Positions 1-11,616 of a stretch of DNA of 64,000 bases are shown here, piece by piece. The notes beneath the pieces are model-generated. The model saw nothing but the letters and a program-made list of their open reading frames with translations, ran no database searches and had not been told where the DNA came from. The stretch's first letter is position 1. Each line of letters begins with the position of its first letter. The position numbers and the translations under genes were made by a program. Source of the DNA: Carettochelys insculpta. Taxonomy: Eukaryota > Chordata > Testudines > Carettochelyidae. The stretch lies in assembly GCF_033958435.1 (NCBI RefSeq), contig NC_134144.1, positions 11,278,010 to 11,342,009 on the forward strand, read 5' to 3'.

Positions 1-804
1 CTTACAATCCACAGCCACCAGCTCAGCTCATGATGGACTGGCTGTCTTTGAAGAAACCCAATAGCCTTGCCTCCTCTTCAGTGTCTGATGTGGCAATAAT
101 ACTAGAGAAGGCAGAATGTTTATAAAGCAAAAGCATTTTGCTGCAACAACTTCACCAAAAAGGAAGTTACAGAGCCATTTTGACCACACACAAACTATAT
201 TGTACAGGGGGACCTGACATTCACGCCAAAGCACTTTGGAAACTATTATTTTATTTCTATTCTGGAACCTCATGTACTTTATGTTTGACTTTTTCCTTGC
301 GGGGAGAGGGGAAGAGGTACCAAACAGATAAGACCACTGTCAACTTGTGATGTATTAGCTTTAATGTATAGTACTTCACTGTGACCCTCATGGCAATAAT
401 ATAAACAGAGCAAAATCCATAACAAAGACCTTTTCTGAATAGGTCACTTCTGCCAGCTCTGTAACATGAACATAGCTGGAAGATATAAATCTTCAGATGT
501 CAACGTATAAAGAGAATTCAATCCACTGTTTGATCTTAACCTGATAAGAAACTAAAGCTAATTTCTTCAATGGGCACACAATCTTCCTATATATATATCC
601 GTACTGATACTAAGTTTACTTCAGATAAGCAGAGTGGCAAGGTTGCATACCAAATCTAAAAATAATATCAACTTCTCAACAACCTAGGGCCACTGAAGAA
701 ACAGTGTTGCAACTTTCCATTTCTCCCAGAAACAGAATACTGTCTCAATGATTTCTAAGATTCGTTTATATAAGCAACAAAGGAGAGAAAAAGGCAAAGT
801 ATAC

Positions 805-905
805 TCAGAGAATCACAGAATCATCAGGAGAGAAGAGTCCAACCCCCTGCTGAAAGCAGGGCCAATCTCAACAAGATGGATTTCCTTAACATCTAGCCTT
901 GCAAA
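805..905 (-). mobile_element. CR1 LINE 3' end fragment
   Basis: The plus-strand text GAGAATCACAGAATCATCAGGAGAGAAGAGTCCAACCCCCTGCTGAAAGCAGGGCCAATC is the reverse complement of the CR1 3' untranslated end (its terminal GATTCTGTGATTC repeat is retained). It is 5'-truncated, as usual for CR1, with no coding sequence. Confidence 0.85.
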
Positions 906-1366
906 CTAATGTCGTAATCAGTAGATCAAGCTGGTATTTTTTATTCTCTTTCTCAAACTCTCATTTTCCTAGTTCTCAAACTATTTTGTAACTGGAATCT
1001 AAAGTAACAGAATCATTACCTAATCTGAACAGACGTCAATTCACTGCAATTGACGACAGACAAATGAACAAAGCTAACAAAAAACAAAAGCTATTTTTGT
1101 CATTCAAGTAAGTAGGTGAAACCGTACGTAGAGGGGGCAGATGTACAGATGTTTTGCAGTTATTCTCATAGTAGAACCGTACTCAAGAGACAATTTTCTA
1201 CTAAAAGTGTAAGAGTTCCGTACTTTGGATTATCTCATAAATCAACAACACAATCTCAACAAAGGATAAGCGATGCATACCTGACACAGTCTCCAACTAA
1301 TGAATTCCACTTCCTGACAAATCTAGCCTGTGCAGTAACAAGGTCCATAAGTAAATAAAAGGAATG
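906..1366. other. No gene or repeat recognised
   Basis: AT-rich intronic sequence. An 80-residue plus-strand frame at 1116-1358 has no domain or splice context. The same holds for 1-804, which I scanned for exons without success. Confidence 0.6.
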
Positions 1367-1368
1367 TA

Positions 1369-1682
1369 CAGGTTAAACCTCTCTAGTCTGGCACTCCCAA
1401 GAACTAACTGGTGCCAAACAAGAGAATTTGCTGGATCCCAGAGGGTCAATATTGTTTAGCAGTCTTATACTTTCACTGCTTACTTAGAAGAGATTTGGGG
1501 TAAATCACAGCTAATTAACAGCACACAACACTGAGCACCAGGACTGGTGTCTGTAAACAACTTCATGGGACCATGAGAAATTTAACCACAGCCATGATAA
1601 GTGGCCATCCAGCTAACTAAAATCATACTGGATTAGGGATGTTGCCAAACGAGAAAGTCCTGGACTAGAGAGGTTAAACCTG
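1369..1682. mobile_element. Tigger/pogo-like MITE, family A copy 1
   Basis: Ends CAGGTTAAACCTCTCTAGTC and GACTAGAGAGGTTAAACCTG are a perfect inverted pair and are flanked by TA on both sides (1367-1368, 1683-1684). The interior shares long runs with copies at 8278 and 38009, such as AACAGCACA, CCAGGACTGGTG and GGGACCATGAGAAA. Known: TA duplication and a CAGG-type end fit the Tigger/pogo branch of Tc1/mariner. There is no coding capacity. Confidence 0.88.
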
Positions 1683-1684
1683 TA

Positions 1685-2880
1685 GTAAATCTAGCAATTT
1701 AATAGCAATACAGACTTCGTATTTCTGGTGCTGAAAAGGCTTTTGCCTTCGTATAGGGTTGGCAATAGTAACATGAATAGAACTATCAGAATTTGAGATC
1801 ATATTGCGCCTTTTATACTCACATATATGCCTAGATTTGAAGAACTTCTGAATCACCTGCTCTCTGACATAACAGAGACCTTAGATTCACACCTCAATTT
1901 CTGTAGGAAACCCAGAACTTTGAGCTGAGCATATTAGCTCAAACAAAAGACATAAGGCATTCAATCACAATAATCAAATCAGGAGCTGAGAAATAATACA
2001 TACAGACTTACATATTAAAGCATCTTATTGACAGAAGGTAGGTGGATCAGAAATCTGGGAAGTAGCATGGATTCTCTTGTTTCAGTACAATAAACACCAG
2101 AAGTGCGCAGAAGGGAATTTCATATTATACCTCAGCTAACCCGGAGAACTGCACTACGTTTAAACCCATCACCTTCTGGCCCAAATGTGAAACCACAGGC
2201 AGTAAGCTTAAGGCAACATGAAAAACATTTTAAAAAATAAATAATCCCACAATAACGTTTCCAGGGATGATTTCAGACTTTTCAACAATCAGCAGGAGTA
2301 ATAACTGTGCCATCACATAATTTACTCTGATTCAACTGACAGCATAATACAAAAGAACTACCGTTTTTATTTTGAAAATAAAGAATATAACATGTTAAGT
2401 CATGCGGAGAAAGGAAGTCATGAAATTGCACATATCAAAAATAGAAAAAACACATTTTCACTTTCAGCTTATTTAAGAAATTTAAAGAAAATACCATTTA
2501 AATTTGTCTTTCAAATTAGGACCACAGGGGAGAGAACAAGTCTTTTGTAATGAAGTTAACCTTGAAACCTATTCTCTTGGCCAATCCTGCACAAACACAT
2601 ATAACCCAAATCTTAAAGAAAAATATATTCCTTTTGCTACACTTCTCAAATCGTGCACACCTGCATGTGCATGAGACTATCCCATCTATTGTCTGAGATA
2701 TATTAAGTACATGTTCCCAGGGTGAGGAGAGGTTTTTCTATCTTCCTACCTCAACAATAAATACCGCGTTTAGATTTGTCATACATTAAACACAATATTG
2801 AAAAGACAAAGCAATAACCAGGCAAAATAGGTGTAACCCATTATAGAGCACACGATAAAATGTCAGACCATTTATTAAGT
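1685..2880. other. No gene or repeat recognised
   Basis: AT-rich intronic sequence with short A- and T-runs only. Confidence 0.6.
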
Positions 2881-3070
2881 ATTGGAGGGGTAGCCATGTT
2901 AGTCTGGATCTGTAACAGCAATGAAGGGTCCTGTGGCATCTTATAGACTAACAGAGAAGTTTTGAGCATGAGCTTTCATGAGCACAGATTTCTGTGCTCA
3001 CGAAAGCTCATGCTCAAAACTTTTCTGTTAGTCTATAAGGTGCCACAGGACCCTTCATTGCTGTTACAGA
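2881..3070. repeat. Palindromic Penelope-like repeat, copy 1
   Basis: A near-perfect 162-bp palindrome (2909-3070, axis about 2990) is formed by two inverted copies of the unit TCCTGTGGCACCTTATAGAC...TGAGCTTTCATGAGC. The left side is extended by GGGGTAGCCATGTTAGTCTG. The same unit recurs at 5415 and 57000. The unit is widespread in reptile genomes; I assign it tentatively to Penelope-like retroelements, which often insert with inverted partial copies. Confidence 0.7.
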
Positions 3071-3409
3071 CCATTTATTGTGAGTTTTGAAAAGCATTAT
3101 GTTTGTACAGTCACACTGGATGGTAACACAATCCCAACCCAGTAATGCTCAACTTCAGAAACCATTTAGAGCTTGGGTTATAAAAGACACCACAACTCTT
3201 CCTGGTAAATCCGGAATTCTGTGAGCTAGTAGTAGTTTAAGGCAATGAGCAAGGATGGGCAGGCAGTGTAAAAAGGCAGATTCAAAACTCTTGAAAAGCT
3301 AGAGTTGTTATAAATAATTATTTTCTGCTTTTTCAAGGCACTCTGCATAGTCCTGCTTGTGACAATCTAGCTACAAGTAGGAAGAGAAACTGAGGAATTC
3401 TAATTAAAT

Positions 3410-4480
3410 AAGAACTATTGATGAAACAATTTGGTGTCTCCAAGAAGACAGTCCCACTGATAAAACTCTATAATGGAATGGAAAGCTGCACTTGGGTCAA
3501 TGGCAGATGCACAGCCTGTTTTCCTACCTCTACTACAGTTCTGCTACTATTGTTTTCAACATTAGCATTGACTAGGCGATGGACAAAGCTAAGGAGTCAG
3601 CTGTTAGTGCTGCTGAGCTGAGCGCTGTTCTTGTCTTGAGATCTTAAATAAGCCAATAACACTGTCTTGTTGGTTCAGTTTGGTGAATCACTTCATTTAT
3701 GGCCCAAACTTGCTGGTCAAAAAGCAGCACACGTTGATCTGTTGGTTAATCCAGATGAAACAAATATCCTAGCCATTACCAAAATGCAGCCTCCACCTGC
3801 AAAATGTAACTAGCTTTGCATTAGGCCACCTGGGCAGGACATCAGCAAAATGGCTGCTATAAAAGACTTGGACATCATCATATACAGTACTGGAGTGACT
3901 ATGCTCAAAAGATGTAGACACTTGTATAGCAGCAGCTGCTGCCGTGTTTTCAGCCCTTCGACAGCCTTTGTGGAGATACCGTGACATCACAGCTAGCTAC
4001 AAAGTTGCAGTTCAACAGAACTTTGGTTGTACAAACTCTGTTGCATGGGAGCAAAACATGGACCGATGATGTCTTCATGGCACTGGATTGACTTCTATTC
4101 AGTTTGCTGTCTGCGCCAAATTAAGCTTCAGGACAGATTAGAAATGAGGATATTATAAGCCAAACATAGTAACTGCCTCCATCAGCATGGGATTGGTTTA
4201 GGCAGCTTTCTAGGTATGTACAACTCATTAGCATGGAAGGCCAACCAATCACGAGTGTTTAGCAAAGAAAGCTGCTACACAGCCAGCTACCACATGGTCA
4301 CCAAAAGCTTTGATGGTGCCAGGGAGAGACATGCAGAAAATCCAGGCAGACCACTTGAGAAACCTGTTCTACAGATCAGTCTGGGAGGTGCTCAACCCAA
4401 CTGAAGACTTGTTTTGTTTAGGATCTGCCAAGATGATGATGCTCAGAAAGCCTCAGAATCATATGCAGACTTGAGTGAGT
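3410..4480 (+). pseudogene. Degenerate LINE reverse-transcriptase fragment
   Basis: Broken plus-strand frames resemble the back half of a non-LTR reverse transcriptase. FGVSKKTVPLIKLYNGMESCTWVNG (3424-3500) matches the thumb-side segment before the catalytic region. DLLVNPDETNILAI (3735-3775) fits the segment after it. TLLHGSKTWT (about 4030-4065) is the common L-L-Y-G-S-E-T-W motif, and RNEDII (4140-4160) follows it. Many stops and shifts are present, and the catalytic aspartates were not found. An RTE- or L2-like family is likely but not settled. Confidence 0.5.
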
Positions 4481-5414
4481 AGTGCTGTGTAAATGTCTGA
4501 AGACAACCCCCTATATGAAGCCCAAGGCAAAATATCTTGATCTGGAACATTATTTTAATTGAAAGAGTTAAGAGTTATTTGAAGTTCAAGCTTACAGGGC
4601 TGCATCCCCTAAGGACACTGGTTTTTATTAACAAAGGAAACGCAGCACCAGAAAATCCTAATCCTAAAAGTAAAAGGTCACAAAGCAGCAGCAGCAGCTT
4701 ACAGCTCTTTATCTCCTTATTTGGACAATGGCAGCCCTCCTTTCAAGAAAGTTCAGCAGGAGTTCAGATCTTCGCAATTTAACAAACAAAACCTTGCAGG
4801 GAAACTTGTGGGCTTAAAGGGATACTTAGTTTACAAATGCAGGAAATGTATCATCTATTGCTTTCCCAACAGACAAGTTTAATTACCACATTTAAAAAGT
4901 GAACATTTTTAGCAACACTTTCAGGATCATAGGAGCTTTTCTGACAGCCAGGATGAGTTTAAACACTGAGGAGCTATTTTTAGCTTTTAAAATAAACACT
5001 TTCATAAATACTCCCAAACCAATTAGCCACAGATAGAAAGTAAAGGTGTTTACATTTAGTTAGGACTAGACCCAACAATTCACAGACTGCATATAAGAGA
5101 GAAAAGAGTGTAAACTCAATCAGCTAACAAGGGGTGAATACAAATGTGTACGGTTTAATTTTAAAATACCCTGAAAATAAATTAGTTGAACCACTAACCT
5201 AGAACTGTTCTAATGTTTAAACACAACTGTCAGACTGCTTTTTAAAATTTGGCTAGAATGATTCCACTTCTAAATTCAGTTCCTCACAAAAACTTCAATT
5301 CTTTTCATATTGTTCTGTTAGAACAAAGCAAAGGCTATTGATAAATAAACTCATACCTATATACAAATACGCAAGCGTGTGTAAAGAGAGAAAGAAACCC
5401 AAATTAAGCATAAC
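4481..5414. other. No gene or repeat recognised
   Basis: AT-rich intronic sequence; a small CAG run (AGCAGCAGCAGC, about 4686) is the only local pattern. Confidence 0.55.
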
Positions 5415-5560
5415 AAAGTCCTGTGGCACCTTATAGACTAACAGATATTTTGGAGCATAAGCTTTCATGGGCAAAGACCCGCTTCGTCAGGTCTCTCCCA
5501 CAAAAGCTTGTGCTCCAAAATATCTGTTACTCTATAAGGTGCCACAGGACTTCTTGCTGT
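5415..5560. repeat. Palindromic Penelope-like repeat, copy 2
   Basis: The left arm AAGTCCTGTGGCACC...ATTTTGGAGCATAAGC and right arm GCTTGTGCTCCAAAATATCTG...GGTGCCACAGGACTT are inverted copies around position 5483. The left arm is longer by the segment GGGCAAAGACCCGCTTCGTCAG. Read on the minus strand, that segment is part of a hammerhead-like core (see findings). Confidence 0.72.
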
Positions 5561-8275
5561 TTCTGAAGATAGACTGACTCAGCTACTTCTCTAATACTTG
5601 TCACCAAATTAAGTGCTTTTTTGTTAAATTACAACAAATCAGTGGCTTAGTTTTACAACATTACTACAAATATTTCAAGAGACAGGATTTCAATCTAAAT
5701 AACTGAACTCAGGCTCTTTCCTCACTACTGAAGCACTATTCCTACCCCCAAAAAAATCAGAAACAAAAAACAAACAACTCCAAACATACCAGTGATACTA
5801 CTTTGGGTTTTTTGGTCTAGCCTAGTAGCATTAGGCAAACAGACTAATAATACAAAAGCCTGCATGAAGCAGTTTACAGTTAAATATTACCAGTTGACTA
5901 ATTCTGAAGAAAGTACCATCGGGAAAGCTAATGTCTATGATTTTTAAACAGACATTTAATTTAAAGTAAGCATTAGCTATTTCTTCTTCTATAGCACAAG
6001 GATATTTTAAAGCTAGATAACATATAGCTGAGTGATATCTTACAAAACAAGCCTATTTTGTTTTATTTACATATATAAAATCACTAATCACATATATAAA
6101 ATCACTAATTTGTAGAAGACAGGCTGGATCAATTTAAAAAAAGAAAGTATTTTTAAACAGTAAAGAGAAAAACAAACCTGCTCTGTATGAAATACTTTTG
6201 GTAAGCAAGATTAAATTCATTTAGGTATCAGAAACAAAAACTACTGATGTCAAGATTAGCATTTCATCTGTTCAGCTAATCTTTCAACATTAGACTATCA
6301 CCACAATGTCTGTCTCTACCCACATAATAACAAATAAAGATGGGAAAAAAGCTGTCTGAAATAGACATTTGAAGCAGAAGTTTTAGTACTGCACATGTAG
6401 AGCTAAGAGAGACCTCAAGAGAATTCTAGCTTCATTTTATCACCTTGCTGTTTCTTTCACTGAATTCAAACACAAAAAACTTTTGATACCAGCTAGTCAT
6501 AGAAAAATGTATTTCTGAATATGCTGCTAATTTCAAAATCCATCTCAAAGATAAAAATTGCTGACTGATGGACATCTAATCTGCCATATTTTAGCTAATA
6601 TTTTTGTAACTGTAAACATATATTTAAAAAATAATGAAACATTCCTAATTGTATACCATCCATTTGTCTAGGAACCTGATGGCACACTACCATTAAAAGT
6701 TTAACCAGAATCTCTTGAAATAAGCCAAACTAATGCATACGCCCAGCCAATAAAATATGGCTAAACTGAAAGAAACAATTGTTACATTTTCTACCAGACT
6801 TTTCCAGTCTTTCCAGAAGTGTGCTTAATGTAGTTCATTCTAGCACCATAAAAAGTGATATATATTTTTAAACAGCCTCCCTTACTGATTAAACTACATC
6901 ATCCTCTTGACTATTCAGAATAAAACTCATTTGAAATGGATACTTGATAGAATTCTTCAGTATCTACAAATGCAATTAATCACTTGATGAAGATAATTTT
7001 AGTGCAGGCAACAAATATGAAAATATGAATGTTAAAGCTGCTTTCATTTTATAAATTAAAATATATTCCACTGGACCACTCAATATGATTTTGGAAAGTA
7101 GTATGAAGCCAGCTGGTAGATTGATTAAGCAAAGGGCTCATTTAAGAGACAAGTAGAAAAGTTGTAGTTCAGATGTTCTGAACACCATATGCACATGATC
7201 TGACATGTAATAAATACTGTGCAGAGGAAGGCCATATATATTTTTGACTTCCAGCAACATGTGATAAGCTGGGAAATGGTGGCAGGAACATTTCCTCTCT
7301 CCGCCCCTCCACACCTAGACAGGGTTTCCTGGATATGTGAATGTGGCATGAGATACTCCAATTCAACAAGACACTTCCTAAGCACAGACTTGGAAATCAG
7401 TGGGACTTGTCATGAGCTTAAAGTTAAGCATGTGCTTAAGTACCTTGTTGAATTGGTGCCAGAAGGAGACGCAGGAGGAAGGAAGGAAAGATCTAATGAT
7501 TAGAAAGTTTTGTTATGGTACCATCAGCAAAATAACGTTGGAAAAACTTTACAAAAGGGAACAGAGGAGAAGAAACAAAGCTTGTAAATTAAAAAAAGAT
7601 TATTGGAAAGGAAATAGCACCCTGCCCTTATTTATTTTAAATATCTTAATCTGGGCTTAGTTATCAGTTACTTACATGGGTTTACACATGCTCTGAGTTC
7701 TCTCAATTTTAATTTCTAAATAAATATGCATGCAGTATGTTAAAAAGTAGTATATCCACAAAGTATGTTTCACATTAAACCCTGCTGTCACTGCAAGATT
7801 TCTGGGATAGTAAAAACTCGACCCAGCTGTAAGAGCCAATATAAATATTTGAAAATTCAGACATCGGATGACAATTGCACAAATAATCACAACATGAACA
7901 GACACTGTTTCCTACCTTGCCCTAAAGTTCTGAAGGCGAGGGAAACAGCGATGTGCGTTCATTTGAATGTAGTAAGCAATGTATATCATAGAGAGAGCGC
8001 ACTCTGTAAAGAGTTAGAAAAAACCTGAGATGGTGTAGAAATAGTAATATTTGAGTTCCTTTGAGATTATGATTCGAGTAAAAGTAAACTACGCACTTAA
8101 ACAGATCTAAGTAGAACAGGGATCATTTCTGGCCTATGGGATTGTAACTAGAGCACACAATACTGGTCTGCCTCAAATTGAATAAAAGCTGCGAGGGTGA
8201 TTAAACACAAGGCTGTCACTCCAAAATCAAAGGTCTCTTCCACTTAAGATAAAGAAAATTCTCCGTTTGCTGTGA
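5561..8275. other. No gene or repeat recognised
   Basis: A long AT-rich intronic stretch. A tandem duplication of CATATATAAAATCACTAAT occurs near 6070-6110. Open frames around 7120-8030 lack domains and splice context. Confidence 0.6.
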
Positions 8276-8277
8276 TA

Positions 8278-8601
8278 CAGGTTAAATCTCTCTAGTACGG
8301 CACCCTTGGAAGCTAGCCGGTGCCAAATGAAAGAATTTGACAGACCACAGGATGTCAAGATTGTCCAGTTGCATTACCAACACTTCCACTTCTTACTGGA
8401 CTGTTAGGAAAGATTTAGGGGTAAACTACAGCTAAACAACAGCACAGAATACTGAGAGCCAGGACTGGTGGGTCCAAACAGACTTTATGGGACCATGGGA
8501 AACTTGACCATATCCATAAATGGTCATCCAGCTAACTAAAACCATACTGGATTATGGATGGTGCCAGATGTGAGTGTGCTGAGTTAAAGAGGTTCAACCT
8601 G
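8278..8601. mobile_element. Tigger/pogo-like MITE, family A copy 2
   Basis: The left end is CAGGTTAAATCTCTCTAGTACGGCACC; the right end is GAGTTAAAGAGGTTCAACCTG; TA flanks both (8276-8277, 8602-8603). The interior is collinear with the copy at 1369 (AACAGCACAGAATACTGAGAGCCAGGACTGGTGG). Older than copy 1 by its less perfect termini. Confidence 0.87.
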
Positions 8602-8887
8602 TAGTATTAGTGTTTACCCCTATTTAGTCAGTTGTTTGGTGAAGGAAGCTAGGAAGAATAGACATAGCAAATCCTAGTGTAATTAAGTGCAAGACTCAAA
8701 GGAAGAGAAAAAATATTAATGTTGGTAAAAGTCTTTAAACGTGACCTCACACCGCTCCTCTGTACACAAAACATGTCAGGACTTAAGACCAGGCCTTGAG
8801 AGCTTACATGGCTACATCAGCCCAGTGTAAAGCTGCCTTTTATAAACAAGCATACAAACTATTGGGATATAAAGTTATTACTAGTCT

Positions 8888-9087
8888 CAGGCCTGGTATA
8901 CACTAGAAAATTAGTTCAGCACATCTGCATCACTCAGAAGTGTGAACAATCCTCAGACCTGAGTGGTGCCCACAGGGGAACCTCTCCCATGGGCACAGGC
9001 AGCGTTTGCACTGAAATTCTACAGCAGCACTGGTGCAGTTGTGCAGGTATGTGCCGCTGTAGCATTTTCAGTGCAGACAAGCCCGAA
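8888..9087. mobile_element. Short MITE (about 200 bp), superfamily unresolved
   Basis: The left GGCCTGGTATACACTAGAAAA is inverted at the right (TTTTCAGTGCAGACAAGCCC). The interior has CAGCACTGGTGCAGTTG-type inverted pieces. Ends resemble a CTTGTCTACACT motif shared by Harbinger- and hAT-type MITEs. No clear target duplication. Confidence 0.6.
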
Positions 9088-9567
9088 GACTAAATTTTGT
9101 TGCCTGTCAGACATCAGGCAGCTGTAAACTTTTGAACAGGAAATTCAGCGTTTGTGGTGAAATATTTTGGCAAAGCATAGTGGCCATTTGAAGTTTCTCA
9201 GGGATTTGGCATTTTAAAATAAAATCCCAGGAAAACAGATGAACGGGAAAACCAGGTGATCATCTGAATCTAATAAGCACAGATGTGTGGTGACTACACT
9301 TATCACCTATCACATACATATCAACTTTAAAGTCTAGTATGTGCACACCTACCAAAATGAATGAATTTTTCAAGTCCTTTGAGAGCTGTCATGATGAAAA
9401 TATATGTATATGTAATATACGCTTTAATCAGACCTGATTTTTTTTTAAATAAGACCATCTTTCCACAATTAGAAACCTTCCCTATATTATACCACAGACC
9501 AGCTTACTAACTGCAGACAACTGTGTGTTTTTTTCCCCCAATGGAGTGCATGACAATAGAGAAAGCA

Positions 9568-9979
9568 CAGTAAGCCCTGGATTTAACGAACTAATGGTGG
9601 AGAAGGGGTATCCCTTAATGCCAAAAGTCTGTTCAAGCCAAATGGTTATACGGTATGACAATGCACTGACCTTCCCAGCCCATCACTCTTCCCTCCCCAC
9701 ATCTCCATCTCCCTTTCTCAATCACTGGGAGAGAAGCTGTGTGCCAACTTGGCTCTGTCCACCTCCTGCAACTTTTGGCTCACTCAGCGCTGTGGCTCTT
9801 CTGGGCCCGACAGCCCCAGCAGTGGTGGCTCCTCTTGCCCTGGTGGCGGTCCCAGCTCCTCCAGCTCCAGCGGCTCTGGTGAGTTGCTGGCATCTATTTA
9901 GGAGAATGGGCGCTGGAGGAAAGCATCTGTTATTTCCGAAGTCTGTTAAATTGGAGTCTGTTAGATCGAGGGTTTACTA
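9568..9979. mobile_element. Tigger-like MITE, family B
   Basis: The left end CAGTAAGCCCTGGATTTAACGAACT is inverted at the right end (AGTCTGTTAGATCGAGGGTTTACTA), with TA at 9980-9981. The middle (9660-9900) is C/T-rich and GC-rich. An apparent 164-residue open frame spans the element and has no domain, so I do not call it a gene. Confidence 0.75.
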
Positions 9980-11385
9980 TAGTAGCAAAATTAACTATTC
10001 GGAATTTATAAATCCATAATCACATACTTGAAGTGCTTCAACAAAGAATAAAAATAAGATCTAAGAAAGAAAGCAGAAGCCTTAGTGATAACGAAAAAAA
10101 CATTCTACATCTGAGCACAGATTTTACTTTGCAGATTTTTGAACTCGTGTAAATAAAGCACTGAAGGCACTGCTTAGAACCAGATATTGCATGGACAGGC
10201 ACTGTGGATGGCTCCAGCTGTGCAAATGTACTTTAATTTTAATGCCTTATTTACCTTTTGGTCTTTTAATTAATTTGAAGTGGATTTAGTAGAAACGTGC
10301 TGGATTAACAGCCCTGAAAATCCATGACTTAATTTATTCATGGTGAATATATGTCAACACTAAAGTCAAGTGCAAGACAGTGAAGAGCCAGGTCTTGGGA
10401 GTTTAGAAGTTACCATTCCCATTTCCTCCCACACTTGGATATGAGAGATTCGTGTTCAGATACAGCGCATACCCACTGACTATTTGAGTTCCCATCAGTG
10501 TTATTTGGGGGCATTCCTATGGGGGAAAAAAAATCACTCAGGAGCTAAGCTGGCTCGATAAACACAACTCTTTCTCAGCTGGAAGGGAGGTCCCTTGGGG
10601 CAATAAATTAATGCAACAATTAGCCTTAAAGCTCACATATATTTCTGCCAGGAAATCTATAAAATGGCCTCAGAGCAATTAACAAATTTCCAGCCTGACA
10701 TGCCATCTCCAGCCCCTCAAATTTCAGCATCCCAAACATTATCTACATAAAGGACTTTCTGCTGACTTGAAGGGGGAGGAGAAACGGGAAATTGCCCACT
10801 CAACACTTCTTTAGTTTTTGGGTACTTTGTGCTTTTGCCCCCACTAAGCAGTGTCTTGGAATTCAAAAGGCAGAGACTGCAGCATGTTATTTGAGAAAAA
10901 CATACGTATAATGTATCAATGAGAGGGCAGATAGCCTACTTGCAGTTTGTGACATCTTTCCATCAAATCGAACTAATCTTGGAAGTTTGTGTCCTCCACT
11001 TGTATTAGTGCACCATGGCACTATGACAAACTTAGTTCATTTTCAGCATTTGCACAAACTACAAATCAATTTGCTTGTCTGACTTTAGCAATGAAAGGCA
11101 GTGGAAGGGTACTAAGACTATTTGTACTGGAAATCTATATTTTATCTAGCTACTATATGTACAACCAGTATATCTGCAATTGAATGGTTTACATTAACAG
11201 TTTGTCAGTATGCAACATGACTTAAAAAAAAGCAGTAAGTGTATTTTCCTGCTTGCACTCCATATATATTTTTTATTTCTACCACAAGCAGCATAAAGCA
11301 CCACTAAACGGCACTATTTAGGGACGATAGTTTTCTGTGTCTTGATAGCATTTGGAGCTCAGGGAAGAGCTAATTCCTGGGGTAG

Positions 11386-11616
11386 ATGTACATTACAGCT
11401 TATGTCAACATAGCTTATGTCACTCGGGGATGTGAGGAAATCACCTCTCTGAGCAACACCAGTATAAGCACTGAGGTGGCGGTCTTCCACTTACCTAACT
11501 AGTGCTGCTCATAGTAGTGGTTTTATTATTCTCATGGGAGAGCTCTCTCCAATTGGCATGGAACATCCTTACCAGACATCTGTGCCAGCATGTACTTTTA
11601 TGTATAGACAAGGTGT
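11386..11616. mobile_element. Short MITE (about 230 bp), superfamily unresolved
   Basis: The left GGGTAGATGTACATTACAGC and right ATGTACTTTTATGTATAGACAAGG are loosely inverted. The middle (CTTATGTCAACATAGCTTATGTCACTC...GGGAGAGCTCTCTCC) contains small palindromes. Non-coding and strongly diverged. Confidence 0.45.

Noticed and set aside
1..170. Possible host exon at the left edge (minus strand, frame with SDTEEEARLLGFF)
   Set aside because: No convincing splice acceptor, the frame ends in a stop, and the peptide does not match PARD3B.
3418..3621. Independent small protein starting MMKQFGVSKK
   Set aside because: It is part of the degenerate LINE reverse-transcriptase remnant, not a gene of its own.
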